Of a stretch of DNA of 46,998 bases, positions 17,970 through 24,168 are shown piece by piece. The notes beneath the pieces were generated by a model. That model made no database searches. It had not been told where the DNA came from and saw only the letters and a list, made by a program, of their open reading frames with translations. Source of the DNA: Muribaculaceae bacterium (GTDB lineage: Bacteria; Bacillota; Clostridia; Lachnospirales; Lachnospiraceae); contig JAMPCA010000001.1 in assembly GCA_023666425.1 (NCBI GenBank), forward strand, positions 463,664 through 510,661, written 5' to 3'. Each line of letters opens with the position of its first letter. Position 1 is the first letter of the stretch. The position numbers and the translations under genes are program-made.

Positions 17970-18886
17970 TCGACGAGATAGGAAAGAATCTGTTGAAAGA
18001 GGTGGCGGAGCTGGATGCGCTTCCGGTGGGCGCCTACAATATAAGGGTAAACGGAGCCAGCAGCGAGCGCAATACGACGGCGAATATTGATATTGTGAGC
18101 AAGGAGGACAAGTCCGGCATCGATATTGTCATTAAGCCGGGGACGAAAAATGAGAGCGTGCACATACCGGTGGTGCTCTCCCAGAGCGGGCTTAAAGAGA
18201 CGGTGTACAACGACTTTTATGTGGGGGAGGACTGCGATGTGACAATCGTTGCCGGCTGTGGCATCCACAACTGCGGCAACGGGGACAGCTCCCACGACGG
18301 TCTGCACCGCTTTTTCGTTGGAAAAAACGCGAAGGTGCGCTATGTGGAAAAGCACTACGGCGAGGGGGAGGGCCGGGGTAAGCGGCTGATGAACCCCACC
18401 ACAGAAGTGCATCTGGAGGAGGGCGCCAGCATGAAGCTGGAGGCGACCCAGATCTCCGGGATTGACGACACCCTGCGGAAAACGACTGCCACGCTGGCGG
18501 CAAATGCCCGGCTTGAGGTGCAGGAAAAGGTGCTGACGGACGGGGAGCAGAAGGCGGTCTCGGAGTTCGTGGCGGATCTAAACGGCGCGGGCAGCAGCTG
18601 CAACATTGTGAGCCGCACGGTGGCGAAGGAGCACAGCGTACAGCATTTTGCCAGCACTCTGCGGGGAAACGCGCCCTGCAGCGGTCATACAGAGTGCGAT
18701 TCCATCATTATGAACGATGCGAAAGTATCCGCCAGCCCGAACCTAACGGCGGCGGACGTGGACGCGAGCCTGATTCACGAGGCGGCCATCGGCAAAATTG
18801 CCGGTGAGCAGCTTTTAAAGCTTATGACGCTGGGGCTGACAGAGGCCGAGGCGGAGGAGCGGATCATAAATGGATTTTTAAAATAG
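17966..18886 (+). CDS. Minimal SufB/SufD-type scaffold protein
   Basis: A 306-residue beta-helix scaffold protein, much shorter than E. coli SufB (about 495) or SufD (about 423). It keeps the SufBD core (VAGCGIHNCGN, MKLEATQISGI, LRGNAPCSGHTECDSI) and the family C-terminus IHEAAIGKIAGEQLLKLMTLGL. With SufC it forms the two-gene minimal SUF arrangement known from archaea and anaerobic Clostridia; it would act as both B and D subunits. No cysteine desulfurase (SufS) or SufU is nearby. The last residues lead into an AT-rich gap. Confidence 0.88.
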   Translation: MIDEIGKNLLKEVAELDALPVGAYNIRVNGASSERNTTANIDIVSKEDKSGIDIVIKPGTKNESVHIPVVLSQSGLKETVYNDFYVGEDCDVTIVAGCGIHNCGNGDSSHDGLHRFFVGKNAKVRYVEKHYGEGEGRGKRLMNPTTEVHLEEGASMKLEATQISGIDDTLRKTTATLAANARLEVQEKVLTDGEQKAVSEFVADLNGAGSSCNIVSRTVAKEHSVQHFASTLRGNAPCSGHTECDSIIMNDAKVSASPNLTAADVDASLIHEAAIGKIAGEQLLKLMTLGLTEAEAEERIINGFLK

Positions 18887-19041
18887 ATATTAAAATATAT
18901 CAATAAAATTGCATAAATTTAATCATTCTATTACAGCAGGTAGTGTGTTAAAATTTATCATAAATATTGATATTATTTTATATGCCTGTACAAAAAGCGG
19001 CAGATGGTTTCGCTTGTGCCGGCGGAAAGAAGGAGGTAGTC
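18887..19041 (+). promoter_or_regulatory. AT-rich leader upstream of the LeuA-AraC gene
   Basis: A conspicuously AT-rich intergenic stretch. The 9-mer ATATCAATA (18897-18905) recurs as its reverse complement at 18965-18973, about 60 bp away. I see no T-box specifier, antiterminator or intrinsic terminator here, and no leucine-rich leader peptide. A promoter must lie here if the gene is not read from sufB, but no pair of boxes stands out. Confidence 0.4.
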
Positions 19042-19077
19042 ATGCCATGCATGACAGAGAAGGATGAAGAATTTTGA
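19042..19077 (+). CDS. Possible 11-codon leader ORF overlapping the LeuA start
   Basis: AAGGAGG at about 19030-19035 is correctly spaced for the ATG at 19042, which opens MPCMTEKDEEF and stops at TGA 19075-19077. The leader therefore overlaps the LeuA start codon (19064) in another frame. The large gene has no well-spaced ribosome binding site of its own (AAGG abuts its ATG). Translational coupling is the simplest reading. The peptide contains no leucine, so classical leucine attenuation is not suggested. Confidence 0.45.
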   Translation: MPCMTEKDEEF

Positions 19078-21058
19078 CAAATATGAGCGACAGTATTTTA
19101 TGCCACCGGTCTGTGAGTATGACTGGGTGAAGAAAGATCATATCGGGAAACCGCCGGTCTGGTGCTCTGTGGATTTGCGGGACGGGAATCAGGCGCTGAT
19201 CGAGCCCATGAGTCTGGACGAGAAGCTTGAATTTTTCCAAATGCTGGTAGATATCGGATTTAAGGAGATTGAGGTTGGCTTTCCGGCGGCCTCGGAGACG
19301 GAATTCATCTTTATGCGCACGCTGATTGAGCGGGACATGATTCCGGACGACGTGACGGTTCAGGTGCTGACGCAGGCGAGGGAGCATATTATCCGGAAGA
19401 CCTTTGAGGCGGTGAAGGGTGCGCCCCACGCAGTGGTGCATCTGTACAATTCCACCTCTGTGGCTCAGAGAGAGCAGGTATTTAAAAAGGATAAGGAAGA
19501 GATCAAACGTCTGGCAGTGGACGGTGCGAAGCTCCTGAAAAAGCTGGCGGAAGAGACAGAGGGGGATTTCTCTTTTGAGTACAGCCCGGAGAGCTTCCAC
19601 GGCACGGAGGTCGAGTATGCGCTGTCGGTCTGCAACGCGGTGCTGGACGTCTGGCAGCCGGGCGACCACAAGTCGATCATCAATATCCCGGCCACAGTGG
19701 AGACTGCCATGCCCCATGTATTTGCGACCCAGATTGAGTATATCAGCAAGAATTTAAAATACCGGGACAATGTCGTATTGAGCCTGCATCCCCACAACGA
19801 CAGGGGCTGCGGCGTCTGTGATGCAGAGCTGGGGATTCTGGCCGGAGCCGACCGCATCGAGGGAACTCTGTTTGGCAACGGCGAGCGGACGGGCAATGTG
19901 GATATTGTGACCCTCGCGATGAATATGTTCTCCTACGGCACAGATCCGGGGCTGGATTTTGCAGATATGCCCCATATCCGGGAGACTTATGAGAGACTTA
20001 CAAGAATGCATGTGGGCGACCGCACGCCCTATGCCGGAGATCTGGTGTTCACCGCCTTTTCCGGCTCCCACCAGGACGCGATTGCCAAGGGTATGGCATG
20101 GCGCGGGGAGAAACATCTGAAGACATGGACCGTGCCCTATCTGCCGATTGATCCCGTGGACGTGGGCAGGACATACGACGCGGACGTGATCCGCATCAAC
20201 AGCCAGTCCGGCAAGGGCGGCATCAGCTACATTTTAAAAGAGAATTTCTCCATCTCCATGCCCGAAAAGATGCGGGAGGAGGTAGGCTATGCGGTGAAGC
20301 AGGTCTCGGACGAGGAGCATAAGGAGCTTTCCCCCCAGTGGGTCTACAATATTTTCGAGGAGAATTATGTGAACCGGACGCCCTATTTTACGGTGGACGA
20401 GTGCCACTTTAAGCAGACCGACGGCATCATGGCGGAGGCGACCATTGCCTTTGGCGGAAAAAAGACCATTGTGGACGCAAACGGCAATGGACGGCTGGAT
20501 GCGGTGAGCAATACCATCAAGCAGTTTTTCAGCGTCAGCTATGAGCTTTCCACATACGAGGAGCACGCGCTGTCCAACGGCTCTTCCTCCAAGGCGATCG
20601 CCTATGTGGGGATTACCTGCGACGGAAAGAATTACTGGGGAGTCGGCATGGACGAGGATATTATCAAGGCCTCGATCCACGCGTTGACGGTGGCGGTCAA
20701 CAAGCTTCCGCAGATCGAGACCAGCGAGGGGGCAAAGGACGAGAGACTGACCGCGATGCTTAACTTTATCCAGAACAATTACCAGGAGGTCACGCTGGAG
20801 AGCATGGCGGAGCATTTCCACCTCTCTGAGCCGTATATCTCCAAGTACATCAAGGATAAGTCCGGCAGAACCTTCGGCGAGCAGGTGACGAAGATCCGCA
20901 TGAAGCGGGCAAAGACGCTCTTAAAGAATGGCAATATGACCGTGGAAAATATCGCCTGCTCAGTGGGGTATCCGAATGTGGAGCATTTTAACAGAACCTT
21001 TAAAAAAGCGTTCGACATGACTCCGATCCAGTACCGCAATGCGAGCCGGGCGAAATGA
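19064..21058 (+). CDS. 2-isopropylmalate synthase fused to an AraC-type DNA-binding domain
   Basis: A 664-residue protein with two parts. Residues 1 to about 555 match the long (LeuA type 2) 2-isopropylmalate synthases, which join acetyl-CoA and 2-oxoisovalerate in the first committed step of leucine synthesis: DLRDGNQALIEPM (residues 37-49), EVGFPAASETEF, the metal site LHPHNDRG, GTLFGNGERTGN, GSHQDAIAKG, and a C-terminal LeuA-dimer regulatory domain (FTVDECHFKQTDG to the VNKLP region). Residues about 560-664 are a complete AraC/XylS double helix-turn-helix: LESMAEHFHLSEPYISKYIK, then VENIACSVGYPNVEHFNRTFKKAFDMTPIQYR. Typical LeuA2 ends near 560. No stop or frame change separates the parts. 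Leucine-responsive DNA binding is an inference. A secreted LRR protein gene follows 20 bp later. Confidence 0.9.
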   Translation: MKNFDKYERQYFMPPVCEYDWVKKDHIGKPPVWCSVDLRDGNQALIEPMSLDEKLEFFQMLVDIGFKEIEVGFPAASETEFIFMRTLIERDMIPDDVTVQVLTQAREHIIRKTFEAVKGAPHAVVHLYNSTSVAQREQVFKKDKEEIKRLAVDGAKLLKKLAEETEGDFSFEYSPESFHGTEVEYALSVCNAVLDVWQPGDHKSIINIPATVETAMPHVFATQIEYISKNLKYRDNVVLSLHPHNDRGCGVCDAELGILAGADRIEGTLFGNGERTGNVDIVTLAMNMFSYGTDPGLDFADMPHIRETYERLTRMHVGDRTPYAGDLVFTAFSGSHQDAIAKGMAWRGEKHLKTWTVPYLPIDPVDVGRTYDADVIRINSQSGKGGISYILKENFSISMPEKMREEVGYAVKQVSDEEHKELSPQWVYNIFEENYVNRTPYFTVDECHFKQTDGIMAEATIAFGGKKTIVDANGNGRLDAVSNTIKQFFSVSYELSTYEEHALSNGSSSKAIAYVGITCDGKNYWGVGMDEDIIKASIHALTVAVNKLPQIETSEGAKDERLTAMLNFIQNNYQEVTLESMAEHFHLSEPYISKYIKDKSGRTFGEQVTKIRMKRAKTLLKNGNMTVENIACSVGYPNVEHFNRTFKKAFDMTPIQYRNASRAK

Positions 21059-21078
21059 GATAAGGAGGATGCATACAT

Positions 21079-22437
21079 ATGAAAAGATTTGTAAAAAGCT
21101 TTGGCATGGCGGCATTTTTCCTGCTGGCGCTTTTGTTTTTCCGGACGGATGCAAAAGCGGCGACAGCACCGCATATTGTGGGGCAGGAAGAGGTCATTTA
21201 TTTAGATGGCAGGGATAAAATCGCCGTGCTGGGAGATAACATTATATCTGTCACATATTCCTCGGATAAGAAAACGGTGGCGACTGTGAGCAAGGACGGC
21301 GTGGTCAAACCGAAGAAGAAGGGGAAGGCTACGATCCGGGCAAAGGTCACCTATAAGAAAAACGGAAAGAAGACGACCAAAACCCTCAAGTATCAGGTGC
21401 AGGTGCTGGGAAAGTCCACGGAGTATTTTGTGTACACCAAGACGAACCGCATCCTAAGGCTGAAGGACAAGGCGAAAAAGCTTGAGAGCCTGTATATCCC
21501 CGGATATAACGCGAAAGGGAAAATTACGGCAATGTATGGAGGCTCGCTGGCATACAATGAGAATCTCAAATACCTCTATGTTTCTGACAATCTCGAGACG
21601 TTTGTACCCCATGTAGAGGATATTTATCCCCACAGCCTGATGCATTGCCCCAATTTAAAGAGCGTCCATCTGGGGAAGAATTACGGATATTTGCAGTACA
21701 TGTACAACTGTCCCTCGATCGAGCACATCACAGTGGATGAGCGCAATAAGAATTATAAGGTCGTGGACGATGTGTATTTCAGTAAGGACGGAAAGAACCT
21801 CTGCTATTATCCCGCGGGGAAACGGGACGCCGCCTATGTCATACCGGAGGGGACAGAGCGCGTGTATGGATACGCCTTTTACGGCGCGCGCTATCTGCAG
21901 AGTGTTACCCTGCCGGAGACGGTGAAATCGCTTGGGGAGGGAGCTTTTTACGCAGGCAGCCTGCAGGAAGTCCATATGCCGGAGTATGCGGCCATCAATA
22001 TGGAGGAGGGCTATGTTTTTGCGGAATGCAGGAATTTAAAAAGTCTCCGTCTGCCGGAGGGCGTTACCAGTATTTACCGCATGTGCTGTAATTGTACGGC
22101 GCTTGAGTCGGTGGAGCTTCCGGCCTCGTTTTCGGCTTCCTGGTGGCTGTCGTCGGCGTTTACCGGCTGCAGCAGCCTGAAAAACATTCAGTTGAACGGG
22201 GGGTGTGAGGCCTGCAGGGTGATCGACGGCGTGGTCTTTTCCATGGACGGCAGGGAGCTGTATCTCTATCCCGCCGGAAAAACGGACATTGCCAGTTATA
22301 CGGTGCCTGACGGCACGGAGGTAATCTGGGAGTATGCTTTTTACGATGCGTCCTGTACGGAAGTGCGGATACCGGCTTCTGTCAAGATTGAGGAGGATGC
22401 ATTCAGAAAGGATACAGATATAAAAATCATACAGTAA
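21079..22437 (+). CDS. Secreted BspA-like leucine-rich-repeat protein with Ig-like domain
   Basis: A 452-residue exported protein. Residues 1-28 form a signal peptide (hydrophobic FFLLALLFF, cleavage expected after TDAKA). Residues about 35-115 resemble a bacterial Ig-like (Big2) domain: SYSSDKKTVATVSKDGVV, then KKKGKATIRAKV. Residues about 130-450 are LRR_5/BspA-type repeats, seen in LKYLYVSDNLETF, CPNLKSVHLGKNY, LQSVTLPETVKSLGEGAF and CRNLKSLRLPEGV. Such proteins are surface or secreted binding proteins in gut anaerobes. No LPXTG anchor is seen. AAGGAGG precedes the ATG. The 20-bp gap suggests cotranscription with the LeuA-AraC gene. Confidence 0.85.
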   Translation: MKRFVKSFGMAAFFLLALLFFRTDAKAATAPHIVGQEEVIYLDGRDKIAVLGDNIISVTYSSDKKTVATVSKDGVVKPKKKGKATIRAKVTYKKNGKKTTKTLKYQVQVLGKSTEYFVYTKTNRILRLKDKAKKLESLYIPGYNAKGKITAMYGGSLAYNENLKYLYVSDNLETFVPHVEDIYPHSLMHCPNLKSVHLGKNYGYLQYMYNCPSIEHITVDERNKNYKVVDDVYFSKDGKNLCYYPAGKRDAAYVIPEGTERVYGYAFYGARYLQSVTLPETVKSLGEGAFYAGSLQEVHMPEYAAINMEEGYVFAECRNLKSLRLPEGVTSIYRMCCNCTALESVELPASFSASWWLSSAFTGCSSLKNIQLNGGCEACRVIDGVVFSMDGRELYLYPAGKTDIASYTVPDGTEVIWEYAFYDASCTEVRIPASVKIEEDAFRKDTDIKIIQ

Positions 22438-22450
22438 CAATCGTATAAAG

Positions 22451-22476
22451 CGCAGGCTGGTTTCAGCCTGCGTTAT
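22451..22476. terminator. Bidirectional terminator between LRR gene and CDF gene
   Basis: CGCAGGCTG (22451-22459) pairs with CAGCCTGCG (22464-22472) around a 4-nt loop, followed by TTATT. The right arm also encodes the last residues of the convergent CDF gene. Confidence 0.75.
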
Positions 22477-23377
22477 TGTATGGGTTGACGTGCACCATCA
22501 CATGCTTGACGGTGTCAAAGCGAAACTCAATGTGGTCGTGGAGACGCTCGGCAATCTCGTGGGCGTCCTTAAGGGGCAGCTCAGCGTCCACCGCAATCTC
22601 CACATCTACATAGATTTTGGTTCCGAACACCCGGGTGCGCAGACTGTCCAGTGCAATCACGCCCTCCTCGCTGCGGATAAAATCTGCGATGATCTGCTCT
22701 GTGCCGCTGTCGCAGGCGTGATCCACCATTTTGTCCACCGCGTCCTTAAAAATATCATAGGCAGCCTTCACAATAAAGACGGTGATGACGAGACTGGCAA
22801 TGGGATCTAGGATGGGAAAGCCCAGCCTTGCGCCGCCGATGCCGATCAGCGCGCCGACGGAGGAGAGGGCGTCGGAGCGGTGATGCCATGCGTCCGCCAT
22901 GAGAGCGGCAGAGTTGATGCGCTTCGCGTGCACCTTTGTATACCAGAACATGGCTTCCTTGCAGGCAATGGACACTACCGCCGCAAGCAGGGCGAGAATG
23001 CCGGGAGCTGCCAGTTTTTCATAGCGGCCGTCCATCACTGTGCGCAGCGCGGAGCCGCCGATCGAGAGTCCGGTGATCAGCAGAACCGTGGCGAGAATGA
23101 TCGCCGCCACACACTCCAGCCGTTCGTGGCCATAGGGGTGATCCTCATCGGCCTCCCTGGAGGAGACATAGACGCCGATGATGACCACAATGCTGGAGAA
23201 TACATCGGAGGCGGAGTGCACCGCATCCGAGATCATGGCTCCGGAATGGGCAATCACGCCGGCAAAAAGTTTGAATACCGAAAGCAGCAGATTGCCGGCG
23301 ATGCTCACGGCAGATACCCGGTTGGCGGTTTTATGGAATTCAGCGTCACTGACGTTTGCAGATATTTTCTCGTTCAT
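22463..23377 (-). CDS. Cation diffusion facilitator (CDF) transporter
   Basis: A 304-residue CDF-family exporter. Metal-site segments are visible: ISDAVHSASDVFSS (HSxSD in TM2) and DAWHHRSDALSS (HHxSD in TM5), followed by TM6 and a C-terminal cytoplasmic domain (LRTRVFGTKIYVDVEIAVDAEL, HDHIEF, HVMVHVNP). CDF proteins export divalent metals (Zn, Fe, Mn, Co) in exchange for protons. The gene is divergent from feoA-feoA-feoB, so Fe(II) or Mn(II) efflux is a reasonable inference. AAGGGGG precedes the ATG. Confidence 0.92.
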   Translation of the reverse strand: MNEKISANVSDAEFHKTANRVSAVSIAGNLLLSVFKLFAGVIAHSGAMISDAVHSASDVFSSIVVIIGVYVSSREADEDHPYGHERLECVAAIILATVLLITGLSIGGSALRTVMDGRYEKLAAPGILALLAAVVSIACKEAMFWYTKVHAKRINSAALMADAWHHRSDALSSVGALIGIGGARLGFPILDPIASLVITVFIVKAAYDIFKDAVDKMVDHACDSGTEQIIADFIRSEEGVIALDSLRTRVFGTKIYVDVEIAVDAELPLKDAHEIAERLHDHIEFRFDTVKHVMVHVNPYNNAG

Positions 23378-23403
23378 GGCAGCGCCCCCTTACGTTTCCT
23401 ATC

Positions 23404-23432
23404 ATTGTATGAATTCTTTGTACAAATTGCAA
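23404..23432 (-). promoter_or_regulatory. Promoter of the CDF gene
   Basis: On the minus strand TTGCAA (23432-23427) and TACAAT (23409-23404) are separated by 17 bp, 26 bp upstream of the CDF start codon. Confidence 0.7.
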
Positions 23433-23523
23433 TGAAAATCTCACTTGTTTTTCGAGAAATGCAAATTAGTTATACAAAACTATTTGTAGCCGCAGGAAAC
23501 TGAACAAAAAGAAGAAAAGGTTA

Positions 23524-23573
23524 TTGACATCTAAAAAGGGTTAGTATATACTAATATATGTAAGTTATACTAA
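23524..23573 (+). promoter_or_regulatory. feo promoter with a palindromic operator candidate
   Basis: TTGACA (23524-23529) and TATACT (23547-23552) are spaced 17 bp apart. The perfect 14-bp palindrome TTAGTATATACTAA (23541-23554) covers the -10 box. Its half-site TATACTAA recurs at 23566-23573, 19 bp further on. The position suggests repression by a metal sensor (Fur or DtxR/MntR type); the exact regulator cannot be read from the site. Confidence 0.7.
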
Positions 23574-23613
23574 AACCAGTGAAACTATCTCATGGGAAAA
23601 GGAGGAGGAGTGT

Positions 23614-23823
23614 ATGCCACTTACTATGTCCCCGAAGGGAGAGCAGGTTGAAATCAAGAAGATAAGCGGCAGGGAGGAGGTTCGCAGGCATCTGGAAGAG
23701 CTTGGCTTCGTGGCTGGCAGCTTTGTCACGGTGGTCGCGGAGAACGCAGGCAGCATGATCGTCAATGTCAAGGGTGCGAGAATCGCCATTGGCAAGGAGA
23801 CGGCGAACCGTATTTTTGTATAA
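23614..23823 (+). CDS. feoA: FeoA-family ferrous iron transport accessory protein (first copy)
   Basis: A 69-residue SH3-like FeoA protein: EIKKISGREEVRRHLEELGF, VAGSFVTVVAENAGSMIV, then NVKGARIAIGKETANRI. FeoA supports FeoB-mediated Fe(II) uptake at the cytoplasmic face. AAGGAGGAGG precedes the ATG. It is the first gene of the feo operon, 13 bp ahead of a second, distinct FeoA. Confidence 0.9.
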   Translation: MPLTMSPKGEQVEIKKISGREEVRRHLEELGFVAGSFVTVVAENAGSMIVNVKGARIAIGKETANRIFV

Positions 23824-23836
23824 GGAGGAGAGACAA

Positions 23837-24055
23837 ATGACACTGAAGGAAGCGAGGGTGGGGCAGACCCTCACGGTGAAAAGGCTGACCGGAGAAGGTC
23901 CGGTGAAGAAGAGAATTATGGATATGGGCATCACAAAGGGCGTGGAGCTGTATGTCCGCAAGGTTGCGCCGCTGGGAGATCCGGTGGAGGTGACGGTGCG
24001 CGGCTATGAGCTGTCCCTGCGCAAGGAGGATGCGGAGATGGTTCAGGTGGAGTAA
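23837..24055 (+). CDS. feoA: FeoA-family protein (second copy)
   Basis: A 72-residue FeoA: LKEARVGQTLTVKRLTGEG, KKRIMDMGITKGVELYVRKVAPLGDPVEV, GYELSLRKEDAEMVQV. The PLGDP turn is the usual FeoA signature and is absent from the first copy, so the two are paralogues rather than a recent duplication. The start at 23837 follows AAGGAGGAG; a longer in-frame reading overlaps the first feoA and lacks support. A terminator-like hairpin directly follows. Confidence 0.92.
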   Translation: MTLKEARVGQTLTVKRLTGEGPVKKRIMDMGITKGVELYVRKVAPLGDPVEVTVRGYELSLRKEDAEMVQVE

Positions 24056-24058
24056 GGG

Positions 24059-24085
24059 GGATCTGCTGGCAGGCAGACCTTTTTT
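24059..24085 (+). terminator. Terminator-like hairpin between feoA and feoB
   Basis: A short stem (GG-A-TCTGC pairing GCAGACC, one bulged A) is followed by six T residues. It may let only part of the transcripts continue to feoB. A second hairpin, GTTAGC-GAAA-GCTAAC at 24096-24111, lies between it and feoB without a T run. Confidence 0.55.
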
Positions 24086-24168
24086 CGGGATATGGGTTAG
24101 CGAAAGCTAACAAATGAAAGCAAGGACGAACCATGGATAGTAACAACAAATAAAAAAGGAGAGTAGAG

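Noticed and set aside
18887-19063. T-box or leucine attenuator for the LeuA gene
   Set aside because: No T-box core, no terminator/antiterminator pair and no leucine codons in the short leader ORF.
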